Of a stretch of 64,000 nucleotides of DNA, positions 34,435-43,587 are shown piece after piece. The number at the start of each line of letters is the position of its first letter. The first letter of the stretch is position 1. The stretch is from Azolla caroliniana (Eukaryota > Polypodiophyta). A program made the position numbers and the translations under genes. Below the pieces are notes generated by a model. The model was given only the letters and a program-made list of their open reading frames with translations, was not told where the DNA came from and did not search any database. The stretch covers positions 15,190,001 through 15,254,000 of the forward strand of contig JBHGNT010000003.1 of NCBI GenBank assembly GCA_043228905.1, in the 5' to 3' direction.

Positions 34435-34889
34435 TGTCACAGACACACCAAGCACAAACTCGGACAGAGAATGGATGATGGGGCTATGAACTAAACGTGA
34501 TGAGGCTAGAAACTCAAGCAGTGGGGGAGCGATGATCTGAGGAACTCAAGACACTAGAAACGGCACAAGAGAATGAAGACAAAGATGAAGATCAAGGAGA
34601 CAAGATGGGGCGAAACGAGAATCCTATATTGATGTGTCAATGACTGGTGTTGAATCCCTTGAAAGGGACCAAGGAGGTTACAAGTATTTATACAATGAGT
34701 CGAAGTACATGCATTAGAATATTCAGGAGAATGTTCTAGAACCCTCTAGAACATTCTAGCTCTAAAAATTTCTAAAAACTAGAAATATATAATCTACTAA
34801 TAATCTATTAAGATATATATAGCATGACCATATATGTGGATGTGTTGGTTAGAACACAACACTTGACTATATATAAGAGGTCAAGAGTT
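34435..34889 (-). mobile_element. Gypsy D LTR, left portion
   Basis: Begins TGTCACAGACACACC on plus. The remaining 35 bp, ending TTGTGACA, are at 40244-40278 beyond the inserted Copia-2a, giving about 490 bp with 7-bp terminal inverted repeats (TGTCACA/TGTGACA). Orientation is minus: a TATA box (complement of GTATTTATAC) lies at about 34683, and a polypurine tract follows the right end. It is inserted in the Copia-1b LTR. Confidence 0.75.
34734..34756 (-). promoter_or_regulatory. Heat-shock-element-like array in LTR D
   Basis: TTC-TA-GAA-CC-CTC-TA-GAA-CA-TTC: five modules on a strict 5-bp spacing, four perfect. This matches the alternating nGAAn/nTTCn pattern of heat-shock elements. It lies about 45 bp upstream (minus orientation) of the LTR TATA box. 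Confidence 0.6.
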
Positions 34890-35505
34890 TGTTGGGAATC
34901 GACGCTTCGATTCACCTTCACCACTCGGCCACAACCGAGTAATCGCCAATCAATGCAGCAGAAAATAGGAACCAAAGAGAGAAACACACGAATACACAGG
35001 GATTAACGTGGAAAACCCTAGATGGGAAAAACCACGGGAGTACAAGACTCCAAACCAACACTATACAAAGAGAAGTATACAATGGCGAGCTGCAAGGCGA
35101 CGACCTTGAGCTCGCTGTCCTCGCCACAGACGGCGGAAATACACAGAGGCGTCGTCCTCTTCCTCTCTCGCGCTCTATCTCTCTCTCTCTCTCTCTCTCA
35201 CGGCTGCTCCCTCTTCACTCCTCTTGAGTGGAAAAACAGAAAAATGATCAGCAACACTAAAACTATTTGCCCTAAGTCATATTTATACATATATGACTTT
35301 GGGGCTATTTACAACCATAGCCTCAGGGGCCCTTAGCAGACATATTCACGGATATGTCCCTGCATCCGGATCTCTCTCTGGGTACATTCGTCATCCGGCT
35401 CCGAAGTCGGGGTCTTCATCATCCGGTTCCGAAACCGAAACCGGGCTTGTCGGCATTCATCTCCGACATCCGACCATCCCATCCGAAGGGACCGTAATCC
35501 CAACA
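34890..35505 (-). repeat. Copia-2a 3' LTR
   Basis: TGTTGGGAATCGACG to GTAATCCCAACA. Contains a CT run at about 35166-35200 and a TATA-like sequence (complement of CATATTTATACATA) at about 35277-35290. Confidence 0.95.
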
Positions 35506-35522
35506 AACTCCCCCTTCACTTC
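35506..35522 (-). other. Copia-2a polypurine tract
   Basis: On minus GAAGTGAAGGGGGAGTT lies directly before the 3' LTR, the primer for plus-strand DNA synthesis. Confidence 0.85.
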
Positions 35523-36619
35523 GGCATGGGATGTCTCTCCAATCCGATCCTCTTCCGGCATGCTTCCAGCTTGTCGGGTGTGAGCACCTTGGTCAGCATA
35601 TCCGACCCGTTCTCGTCTGTGTGGATCTTCGTCAGCACGAACTCCTTGTCTTCTATCCTTTCCCGGATCCAGTGATATCTTCGCTGGATGTGCTTCGTCC
35701 GGGAGTGATAGGCCGCGTTCTTCGCAAGGTGGATTGCACTCTGACTGTCGCAGTAGAGTCGGTACTCCTCCTGCCGGATACCGAGCTCTCTAATGAAGTC
35801 CTTCATCCATATTATTTCCTTGCCGGCTTCAACAGCCGCCATGTACTCCGCCTCCGTGGTTGACAACGCAACCGTCTTCTGCAGCCTCGACTGCCATGAA
35901 ACAGCTCCCCCTGCATACGTCATCACATACCCTGATGTGGACCGGCTGGTATCTGCATCAGCCGACATATCCGAATCGGTGAAGCCGTTGAGTTCGGGCT
36001 TACCCGAGCCGAATCGGAGGCACACGTTTGCCGTGCCCTTCAGGTATCGGAGTATCCACTTGACTGCGTTCCAATGCTCTTTGCCGGGATTGCTCATGTA
36101 CCGGCTCACCACTCCGACTGCATATCCTATGTCCGGTCTCGTACACACCATGGCGTACATCAAGCTCCCGACGGCTGAGGCATACGACACTTTCATCATA
36201 TCCTCCTTTTCAGCCTTTGTCTTGGGACTTTGCTTGCTGGACAGCTTGCAGTTTGCCGGGAGGGTCGATCCGACCGGTCTTGCTTCCGACATGTTGAACC
36301 GGTGAAGCACCTTCGTCACGTACTTCTCCTGTGACAGCCACAACTGCTTCTTCTTCCGGTCCCGGATGATGTGCATCCCTAGTATTTGCCTCGCCGGACC
36401 CAGGTCCTTCATTGAGAAGGTTCGGTGAAGAGCCTTCTTCAGCATCCGTATCTTGACCTGGTCCCGTCCGACGATCAGCATGTCGTCTACGTACAGGAGG
36501 AGTATTAGAAAGTCTCCTCCTTCGAACTTCTTCACAAACACGCAGTGGTCGGACTGCGTTTTGAGGTACCCTTCGTCGGTCATGAAGGAGTCGAACTTCC
36601 GGTACCATTGCCGGGGAGC
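35516..36619 (-). CDS. Copia-2a polyprotein, part 2 (reverse transcriptase end, RNase H)
   Basis: In-frame continuation of the Gag-Pol frame after the UAG at 36620-36622; the first ATG is at 36583. It carries FLILLLYVDDMLIVGRD (catalytic YVDD), TFSMKDLGPARQILGM, YAMVCTRPDIGYAVG, then RNase H: SRSTSGYVMTYAGGAVSW, ALSTTEAEYMAAVEAGKEI, LYCDSQSAIHLAKN and HSRTKHIQRRYHWIRE, ending LERHPMPK-stop at 35516. Otherwise fully open over 1.1 kb. Without readthrough or internal initiation it would not be made as part of the polyprotein. Confidence 0.93.
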   Translation of the reverse strand, partial: APRQWYRKFDSFMTDEGYLKTQSDHCVFVKKFEGGDFLILLLYVDDMLIVGRDQVKIRMLKKALHRTFSMKDLGPARQILGMHIIRDRKKKQLWLSQEKYVTKVLHRFNMSEARPVGSTLPANCKLSSKQSPKTKAEKEDMMKVSYASAVGSLMYAMVCTRPDIGYAVGVVSRYMSNPGKEHWNAVKWILRYLKGTANVCLRFGSGKPELNGFTDSDMSADADTSRSTSGYVMTYAGGAVSWQSRLQKTVALSTTEAEYMAAVEAGKEIIWMKDFIRELGIRQEEYRLYCDSQSAIHLAKNAAYHSRTKHIQRRYHWIRERIEDKEFVLTKIHTDENGSDMLTKVLTPDKLEACRKRIGLERHPMPK

Positions 36620-39592
36620 CTACTTCAGTCCGTAAAGGCTCTTCTTCAACCGGCATACCAGGTGCTCCTTCCCTTTCTTCTCGAATCCTTCCGTTTGCTG
36701 CATGTAGATCTCTTCTTCGAGGTCACCGTGAAGGAATGCCGTCTTCACGTCCATCTGTTCTACCTCGAGGTCCATGCTTGCCGCTATGCTCAGCACCGTC
36801 CGGATGGAGGTCATCTTCTCTACCGGGGCAAATATCTCGTCGAAGTCGACGCCCTTCTTCTGCTGAAACCCCTTCACCACGATCCTGGCTTTGTATCTCG
36901 GGGGGTTTCCGGCATCTCCCGGTTTCAGCTTGAACACCCACTTGTTTCGAAGTGCCCGCTTTCCTTTCGGCAACTCCACAAGTTTATATGTGTGGTTCTC
37001 ATGCAGGGAATCCATCTCGTCCTGCATGGCACTCAACCACCTGCGGCTCTGGGTGTCATGCTTTGCTTCTTCAAAGCTCTCCGGCTCCCCTTCGTCGGTT
37101 AGCAGCACATGCTCTGGTTCCGGAAATCTCCGGGGGGCCCTTCTCTCTCTTAGAGGATATCTCCGTTCGGGAGCTTCGGTAACCGGTTCTTCCGATTCTT
37201 CTTCTTCATCCGAATCCATTTCGGGATCGGGGCCGGTTCCGGTATCGTTTTCATCTTCTTCGGCCGGTTCTGTTTCTTCACCGTCTTCGGCCGGATCCTC
37301 GAGTGCTAACCGGTCCCTTGCCGGTCGGGACTGCTTCTCGTAGAGTTGATCCTCACCGGTCGACTTGGAGCTCTTCATCTTCTTCTCCGACTCCCAGTCG
37401 GCGAGTGTCTTGTCCTCCATGAAGATGATGTCTCGACTCCTGAATATCTTCTTGTCGACCGGGTCCCATACTCGGTAGCCGAACTCATCGTCGCCGTAAC
37501 CGAGGAATATGCATGGCCGGGTCTTTGGATCTAGCTTTCCTCTCCGGTCCTTTGCCACATGCACGTATGCGAGACACCCGAACACCTTCAGATGCCGGTA
37601 GGATACTTCCCTACCGGTCCACACTCTCTGCGGCGTGTCTCCGTCCAAAGGTACTGAGGGTGATCTGTTTATCACGTATGTCGCCGTCGACATTGCCTCA
37701 GCCCAAAACCCCTTGGGTAATTTCGCATGCGCCAGCATACTCCGGACCCTCTCCATTATGGTCCGGTTCATCCTCTCGGCCAGCCCGTTCAGTTCCGGCG
37801 TCTTCGGCACAGTAAACTCGAGTCGGATTCCCTTCGAGCGACAGTACTCCGCGAACTGCCCCCGGTATTCCCCTCCGTTATCCGCTCGTATCGCTTTCAG
37901 CTTCTTGCCGGATTCCCTTTCCACTCTCGCGTGAAGTTCTTTGAAGACGCACAACACTTGGTCCTTTGTCTTCAACGGTGCCGTCCACAGCTTCCGGCTG
38001 TGGTCATCAATGAATGTCACGAAGTACTGGGCTCCGCCATGTGACTTCGTTTCTACCTGACACACATCAGTGTGCACCAGCTCCAATGGTGCACTACGTC
38101 TCGTCGGTGGCCTTGAGTGGAAGGAGGTTCGGTTCTGCTTACCGGCCAGGCAATCGGTGCACTTCTCCAGGTGCACATGCTTCACTGGAATGAGGTTGTC
38201 TTCTGCAAGCCTCTTCATCCCCTTCTCACTCATGTGACACAGTCTTTTGTGCCACAGCTCACCGGCAGTGTCGGCTGCCACATTCAGCTCTTCCGAACAT
38301 AACCGGGCATTCATCAGGTACAGTGTGTTGACCTTCCGGGCCCGAGCCACTATCAGGCTCCCCTTGCTGAACTTCATGACACCGTTCCGGATGCTACCCG
38401 TGTAGCCTTCATCATCTAGCCTCCCGGCCGAGATCAGGTTCAATCGAACCTCCGGAACGTGTCGGACATCCTTCAGCAGCATTTTGCATCCGGTCGGGGT
38501 TGTCAACCACACGTCTCCTATGCCGGCAATCCGGCACGTACCTTCATTTCCCATCCGAACACAGCCATGCTCACCGACTGTGTAGGATGAGAAGTATCTT
38601 CTCTCCGGGGTCAGGTGGAACGATGCTCCGGAATCGACCACCCAGGTCGTCTCATCGCCGGCAATGTTTAGTTCACCTTCTTCGGTGATGAGCATGATTT
38701 CTTCCTCACTTGCCGCGAGTGCCGTTGTTCCTTTCCGGTCCTGCCCTCGCCGATCCGAACCTCTCCGGTCCGTGGCTCCCCGGTATGCACCGTTTCTCTC
38801 CGGTGACTTCTTCGAATCGGTGTCGTCGGCTCCGTTGTCTTTTCGGTAATGCCGACAATTCTTTCGGAAGTGCCCCGGCTTCCCACAGTGGAAGCATGTG
38901 GGCCTTCCTCTTGACTGCGACCGGGTCCCCGACTTCTCCCGTCTTTGCGGACTCCGGTTCCATTGTATTCCCCGATCCGATTCGGTAAGCAGCGCCTTCG
39001 AGTCGGAGGCCGGTTCTTTGTCTCTCCGACGCGCTTCTTCGTTCAAAATACTTGTCTTTACCGTTTGTAAGGACAAGTTATCTTCGGTGCAGGAGGTGCT
39101 GAGAGTCACCACCAAGTTCTCCCAGCTTTCCGGCAATGTACACATCAGGATGATGGCTTGCATTGCATCCTCCAACGGGAACTTGATCGCCGCAAGCTGG
39201 TTCACGAATCCCATGAACGTGCTTACGTGTTCCACCATACTCTCGCCGTCCCGATACTTGAGGTTCACTATCTTCCTCATCAGGGAGGTCCGGTTCAACG
39301 CATTCTTCCTCTCGTAGAGGCCCGACAGCTTCTTCCACATCTCATATGCGTTGGTGTCGTTCGCCACATGTTGTAGGACGCTTACATCGACATATTGTCG
39401 GATCGTCGCTACGGCTTTCCGGTTCAGGAGCTTCCACTCCGACTCAAGTACCCCTTTCGGTATTTCCGACCTGTCAATCGGTTCGTACAGGTCCCGAACA
39501 ATCAGAAGATCCTCCATCTTGATCTTCCAGTCGGCGTAATTCTGCGCATTCAGCACCATCATCCCCGGCTGCCCGCTGCCGCCGCCTTCCAT
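36620..39592 (-). CDS. Copia-2a polyprotein, part 1 (Gag, protease, integrase, start of RT)
   Basis: I place the start at ATG 39592 (MEGGGSGQPG); the open frame reaches upstream into the LTR but that part is not Gag. In order: Gag (NYADWKIKMEDLL, about residues 18-30; LPESWENLVVTLS, about 153-165), zinc knuckle CFHCGKPGHFRKNC (233-246), protease WVVDSGASFHL (DSGA at 320), pre-integrase ELWHKRLCHMSEKGM, integrase core with HTDVC, IRADNGGEY and NGLAERMN carrying the D-D-E triad, an acidic linker, and reverse transcriptase VEQMDVKTAFLHGDLEEEIY, ending SLYGLK-stop at 36620. The stop is TAG where the family has CAG. About 990 residues, intact otherwise. Confidence 0.95.
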   Translation of the reverse strand: MEGGGSGQPGMMVLNAQNYADWKIKMEDLLIVRDLYEPIDRSEIPKGVLESEWKLLNRKAVATIRQYVDVSVLQHVANDTNAYEMWKKLSGLYERKNALNRTSLMRKIVNLKYRDGESMVEHVSTFMGFVNQLAAIKFPLEDAMQAIILMCTLPESWENLVVTLSTSCTEDNLSLQTVKTSILNEEARRRDKEPASDSKALLTESDRGIQWNRSPQRREKSGTRSQSRGRPTCFHCGKPGHFRKNCRHYRKDNGADDTDSKKSPERNGAYRGATDRRGSDRRGQDRKGTTALAASEEEIMLITEEGELNIAGDETTWVVDSGASFHLTPERRYFSSYTVGEHGCVRMGNEGTCRIAGIGDVWLTTPTGCKMLLKDVRHVPEVRLNLISAGRLDDEGYTGSIRNGVMKFSKGSLIVARARKVNTLYLMNARLCSEELNVAADTAGELWHKRLCHMSEKGMKRLAEDNLIPVKHVHLEKCTDCLAGKQNRTSFHSRPPTRRSAPLELVHTDVCQVETKSHGGAQYFVTFIDDHSRKLWTAPLKTKDQVLCVFKELHARVERESGKKLKAIRADNGGEYRGQFAEYCRSKGIRLEFTVPKTPELNGLAERMNRTIMERVRSMLAHAKLPKGFWAEAMSTATYVINRSPSVPLDGDTPQRVWTGREVSYRHLKVFGCLAYVHVAKDRRGKLDPKTRPCIFLGYGDDEFGYRVWDPVDKKIFRSRDIIFMEDKTLADWESEKKMKSSKSTGEDQLYEKQSRPARDRLALEDPAEDGEETEPAEEDENDTGTGPDPEMDSDEEEESEEPVTEAPERRYPLRERRAPRRFPEPEHVLLTDEGEPESFEEAKHDTQSRRWLSAMQDEMDSLHENHTYKLVELPKGKRALRNKWVFKLKPGDAGNPPRYKARIVVKGFQQKKGVDFDEIFAPVEKMTSIRTVLSIAASMDLEVEQMDVKTAFLHGDLEEEIYMQQTEGFEKKGKEHLVCRLKKSLYGLK

Positions 39593-39607
39593 TTTCTGCA
39601 ACAGCTC

Positions 39608-39620
39608 GCTCTGATACCAG
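39608..39620 (-). other. Copia-2a primer binding site
   Basis: Complement of CTCTGATACCAGA, that is TGGTATCAGAG on minus, matching the initiator tRNA-Met 3' end, two bases inside the 5' LTR. Confidence 0.88.
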
Positions 39621-39622
39621 AT

Positions 39623-40238
39623 TGTTGGGAATCGACGCTTCGATTCACCTTCACCACTCGGCCACAACCGAGTAATCGCGAATCAATGCAGCAGAAAATA
39701 GGAACCAAAGAGAGAAACACACGAATACACAGGGATTAACGTGGAAAACCCTAGATGGGAAAAACCACGGGAGTACAAGACTCCAAACCAACACTATACA
39801 AAGAGAAGTATACAATGGCGAGCTGCAAGGCGACGACCTTGAGCTCGCTGTCCTCGCCACAGACGGCGGAAATACACAGAGGCGTCGTCCTCTTCCTCTC
39901 TCGCGCTCTATCTCTCTCTCTCTCTCTCTCTCACGGCTGCTCCCTCTTCACTCCTCTTGAGTGGAAAAACAGAAAAATGATCAGCAACACTAAAACTATT
40001 TGCCCTAAGTCATATTTATACATATATGACTTTGGGGCTATTTACAACCATAGCCTCAGGGGCCCTTAGCAGACATATTCACGGATATGTCCCTGCATCC
40101 GGATCTCTCTCCGGGTACATTCGTCATCCGGCTCCGAAGTCGGGGTCTTCATCATCCGGTTCCGAAACCGAAACCGGGCTTGTCGGCATTCATCTCCGAC
40201 ATCCGACCATCCCATCCGAAGGGACCGTAATCCCAACA
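39623..40238 (-). repeat. Copia-2a 5' LTR
   Basis: Same 616 bp as the 3' LTR with only a few substitutions. Confidence 0.95.
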
Positions 40239-40243
40239 GAGTT

Positions 40244-40278
40244 CAAATCTTGATATGATTGTTGTCATGTTTGTGACA
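40244..40278 (-). mobile_element. Gypsy D LTR, right portion
   Basis: Continuation of the LTR at 34435 after the Copia-2a insertion and its target duplication; ends TTGTGACA. Confidence 0.7.
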
Positions 40279-40293
40279 TTATCCTCCCCTTTA
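40279..40293 (-). other. Gypsy D polypurine tract
   Basis: On minus AAAGGGGAGGATAA precedes the LTR start TGTCACAAAC, showing that D is a minus-strand element and this is its 3' LTR. Confidence 0.7.
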
Positions 40294-40399
40294 CGACCGC
40301 CTTTTCGAAAGCATGGTGTAGGGGTGAGTTAAAAGAGAAAACCAAAGTACGCGGAGGAGTGACTAACCATAAGCACTCCTCACTAGAAATAGGAACACG
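40294..40399. other. Gypsy D internal remnant
   Basis: Short internal sequence between the polypurine tract and the minisatellite; open on minus together with the repeat but without a known domain. Confidence 0.4.
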
Positions 40400-40835
40400 G
40401 GTCAACGCAAGAGACCATGTGTGTTCCTCACCGGAGACTGGAACGCCAAGGGGGTGAGCGACCATGTGCGGTCCTCGCCGAATACTGGAACACCAACATG
40501 AGTGTGAGCAACTACGTTTAGATCTCACCGGAGACTGAAACACCAACGTGAGTGTCAACGACCATGTACGGTCCTCACCGAGAACTAGAACACCTACGAC
40601 CATGAGCGACCATGTGGAGTCCTCACCGAAGACGTGAACACCAATGGGCGTGAGCAACCATGTCTGGTCCTCACCAAAGACAGGAACACCAACAGACGTG
40701 AGCGACCACGTGCAGTCGTCACCGGGAAGTGGAACACCAATGGACATGAACGACCATGTGTGGTCCTCACCGGGAACTGGAACACCAACGAGCATCAGGG
40801 ACCATGTGCGGTCCTCACCGGGAATGGGAACACCA
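40400..40835. repeat. 48-bp coding-length minisatellite
   Basis: About nine units of a 48-bp repeat with core GGAACACCAACG...GTGAGCGACCATGTGCGGTCCTCACCG. 48 is a multiple of three, so frames on both strands stay open: minus 40265-40855 repeats the 16-residue GVPVPGEDHTWSLMSI, plus 40634-40862 repeats NTNGHERPCVVLTGN. No start context or neighbouring domain shows which, if any, is translated. Confidence 0.85.
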
Positions 40836-41010
40836 ACGGGCGTGATGCCTCCCAAAGAGTAACGGAGATGTGCGAAGGTAGGCTCAAGCTAATATTCTGA
40901 CATCTTGTGAGCGTAATAGTATAAGCTTGCCCGACTGTAAGACTTAACAGTCAAGCAGGGACGAAAATCGGCCATAGTGATCCGGGAGTCCCGTGTGGAA
41001 CGGCTCGTTG
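40836..41010 (+). pseudogene. Bacterial-type 23S rRNA fragment (domain V region)
   Basis: Contains the highly conserved 23S segments AAAGAGTAACGGAG (about 40853), GACTGTAAGAC (about 40931), AAGCAGGGACGAAAATCGG (40953-40971) and CATAGTGATCCGG (about 40973-40985), followed by GTCCCGTGTGGAA. Order and spacing match the part of 23S rRNA just before the peptidyl-transferase ring. Variable positions differ from the standard land-plant plastid and mitochondrial sequences as I remember them, so the donor (plastid, mitochondrion or bacterium) is open. It is joined directly to a tRNA-Asp array unit. A fragment of under 200 bp cannot be functional rRNA. Confidence 0.8.
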
Positions 41011-41322
41011 TCGGGGCAAATCCGATGTCATCTCCTAGGGTATTTCCACCTAGGATCCCACACCGCCATATCCTCAATACTTTCCTCACTCCCCTGGATC
41101 CTCTACCCCTTTCGAGGCCTTGGGGAATACACTCAGTCATCCTCGAGGCAGGGCACATCTCATCATATGATCTCTTGTCCCATGCCACTCCTGGGTATTG
41201 TAGCCCATAAGCGGCCGAATTTCGTTGCAACCCGTGTACTAGTGACGAAGCTAGGCCTCTTTTTCGACATTCGGGTCCACGCTCTAAACGAGTTGTACGA
41301 TCGATACTTCCAACACTAGGAT

Positions 41323-41394
41323 ATCATTGTAGTATAGTGGTGAGTATTCCCGCCTGTCACGCGGGTGAACTAGGTTCAATCCCCGGCAACGGCG
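41323..41394 (+). tRNA. tRNA-Asp(GTC)-like copy 1, degenerate
   Basis: 72 nt. Anticodon arm CCCGC-CTGTCAC-GCGGG perfect, but the acceptor ATCATTG and T stem CTAGG are mispaired, and the B box reads GGTTCAATCCC. Confidence 0.55.
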
Positions 41395-41690
41395 CGAAGG
41401 GCGGGATGACTCCAATCTCATCTCGCACCGCCATATCCTCAGTGCTTTCCTCGTTCCTTGTAGGGATGCTCTACCCCTTTCGAGCCCTTGGGGCGTACAA
41501 TCGGTCGTCCACGAGGCAGGGAGCATATCATCATATGATTTCTCATACGAGTGCACTCTTGGCTATTACCAACCATGAGGGGACGAATTTCATTGCAACC
41601 CATGTACTAGTGATGAAACCGGGCCTCGTTTTCGACATTCCGGTCCTTGCTCCAAATGAATTGTACGATCGATACTTCGAACACGAGGAT

Positions 41691-41762
41691 GTCGTTGTAG
41701 TGTGGTGGTGAGTATTCCCGCTTGTCATGCGGGTGACCCGGGTTCGATCACCGGCAATGGCG
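41691..41762 (+). tRNA. tRNA-Asp(GTC), copy 2
   Basis: 72 nt. Acceptor GTCGTTG pairs with CAATGGC using wobbles; anticodon loop TTGTCAT with GTC; B box GGTTCGATCAC slightly off. One of the better copies. Confidence 0.65.
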
Positions 41763-42052
41763 AGAAGGGCGGGGCGAATCCGATGTCATCTCCTAGGGCA
41801 TTGCCGCCTAGGATCTCGCACCGCCTTATGATCTATGCTTTCCTCGTTCCCCAGGATCCTCTACCCCTTCGGAGCCCTTGGGGTGTACAGTCGGTCGTCC
41901 ACGAGCCAGGTCGCATTTCATCCTATGATCTCTCATCCGACTGCATTCTTGGGTAAAGCGGTCGAATTTCATTGCAACCCGTCGGCCCAACTTTCGACAT
42001 TCGGGTCTTTGCTCCGAACAAGTTGTACGAACGATAGTTCCCACACAGGGAT

Positions 42053-42124
42053 GTCATTGAAGTATAGTGGTGAGTGTTCCTGCCTGTCACGCGGGTGACT
42101 CGGGTTCGATCCCCGACAACGGCG
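42053..42124 (+). tRNA. tRNA-Asp(GTC), copy 3
   Basis: 72 nt. The T stem TCGGG/CCCGA is fully paired by a compensatory pair relative to CCGGG/CCCGG; anticodon arm paired, GTC anticodon, intact B box GGTTCGATCCC. One A-C mismatch in the acceptor. Confidence 0.7.
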
Positions 42125-42421
42125 AGAAGGGCAGGGCAAATCCAATTTCATCTCGTAGGGCATTGCCACCCAGGATCCCGCACCGCCGTATCCTCAATTC
42201 TTTCCTCGTTCCCCCAGATCCTCTACCCCTTTCGACCCCTTGGGGGGTGCAGTCGGTCATCCGCAAGGCAGGGCACATGTCATCATATGATCTCTCCTCC
42301 GACTGCACTCTTGGGTATTCCCATCCATAAGCGGACGATTTTTGTTCCAACCCGTGTACTAGTGATAAAACCGGGTCTCGATTTCGACATTCGGGTTGAT
42401 CGATAATTCCAACATGAGGAT

Positions 42422-42485
42422 GTGGTTGTAGTATAGTGGTCAGTATTCCCGCCTGTCACAGGGATTACCCAGAATCAATCCCCCA
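42422..42485 (+). pseudogene. tRNA-Asp pseudogene, copy 4
   Basis: 5' half good; the B box is destroyed (AGAATCAATCC) and the 3' acceptor is missing. Confidence 0.75.
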
Positions 42486-42688
42486 AATCCTCTACCCCTT
42501 TCGAGTCGTTGTGGGGTACAATCGGTCGTCCGCAAGGCAAGGCACATATTACCATATGATCTCTCGTTCAAGTGCACTCCTACGTATTGTCGCGCATAAG
42601 CAGACGAATTCTTTTGCAACCGGTGTACTGGAGACAAAACCGGGCCTCGTTTTAGACATTCGGCTCAATCGATACTGCAAACAGAAGG

Positions 42689-42739
42689 ATATTCCCACCT
42701 TTCACGCAAGTAACCCGGGTTCGATCCTGGGCAACGGTA
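42689..42739 (+). pseudogene. tRNA-Asp pseudogene, copy 5 (3' part only)
   Basis: Starts at the anticodon arm (loop altered to CTTTCAC) and runs to GGGCAACGGTA; A box and 5' acceptor missing. Confidence 0.75.
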
Positions 42740-43057
42740 CGGAGGGTAGCGGAAATCCCATGTCATCTCCCAGGACATTGCCGCCTAGCATCCCGCACTA
42801 CCATATCCTCAATGCTTGCCTCGTTCCCCCGGATCCTCTACCCCTTTCGAGCCCTTGGGGGGTATAGTCAGTCGTCCGCGATGCAAGGTGCGTGTCATCA
42901 TATGATCTCTCGTCCAACTACACTCCTGGGTATTGCCGCTCATGAGCGGATGAACTTCGTTGCAAACCCTGTACTACCGACGAAACCAGGCCTCATTTTC
43001 AACATTCGGGTCCATGCAGAGAACGAGTTGTATGATCGATACTTCCACCACGAAGAT

Positions 43058-43128
43058 GTGGTTGAAGTATAGTGGTGAGTATTTCCGCCTCTCACGCAGT
43101 GACTCAGGTTCGATCCCGGGCAACAGTG
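43058..43128 (+). pseudogene. tRNA-Asp pseudogene, copy 6, anticodon changed to CTC
   Basis: 71 nt; anticodon loop CTCTCAC in place of CTGTCAC, with a base lost in the stem after it. Confidence 0.7.
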
Positions 43129-43515
43129 AGAAGTGCAAGGTGAATCCCATGTCATCTCCCACGACATTGCCGCCTAGCATCCCGCACCGCCATATCCTCA
43201 ATGCTTTCCTTGTTCGCCTGGATCCTCTACCCATTTTGAGCCCTTGGGGGGTACAGTCGGTCGTCCACGAGATCGGGCGCATATCATCATATGATCTCTT
43301 GTCCGATTGCACTCCTACATATTGCCACCCATAAGTGGACGAATTTCGTTGCAGCTCCTATCATCATATGATCTCTCGTCCGCGACGTAGAACGCATATC
43401 ATCATATGATCTCTCGTCCAACTGCAGTCTTGGGTATTGCGACCCATGAGCGGACGAATTTTGTTGAAACCGCTCATTTTCGACATCCGGGTCGATTGAT
43501 ACTAAACACGAGGAT

Positions 43516-43587
43516 GTCCTTATAGTATAGTGGTGAGTATTATCGCCTGTCATGCGGGTGACGCGGGTTCGATCCCCGACAACGGCA
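43516..43587 (+). pseudogene. tRNA-Asp-like copy 7
   Basis: 72 nt, GTC anticodon and B box GGTTCGATCCC intact, but the acceptor GTCCTTA and anticodon stem ATCGC are mispaired. Confidence 0.6.

Larger units (their letters stand above)
34890..40238 (-). mobile_element. Copia-2a, complete young Ty1/copia element
   Basis: 5349-bp element with 616-bp LTRs (34890-35505 and 39623-40238) and a perfect target duplication GAGTT (34885-34889 and 40239-40243). The two LTRs differ at very few positions (I see C/G near 34947 and T/C near 35379), so the insertion is recent. The polyprotein reads on minus: Gag, protease, integrase, reverse transcriptase, RNase H, the Copia order. It resembles the Tnt1/Tork type. 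One in-frame UAG interrupts the reverse transcriptase. It sits in LTR D. Confidence 0.97.

Noticed and set aside
34419-34448. Hairpin GTGTGTCTGTG...CACAGACACAC as a regulatory structure
   Set aside because: It straddles the junction of the Copia-1b LTR and LTR D, so it arose by chance when D inserted.
36545-37343. Plus-strand frames opposite the Copia-2 polyproteins
   Set aside because: Antisense shadows of a well-supported GC-rich polyprotein frame; repeated identically in both copies only because the elements are identical.
40400-40835. Minisatellite as a CRISPR-like array
   Set aside because: Units are directly adjacent and diverged, with no unique spacers, and the context is eukaryotic retrotransposon DNA.
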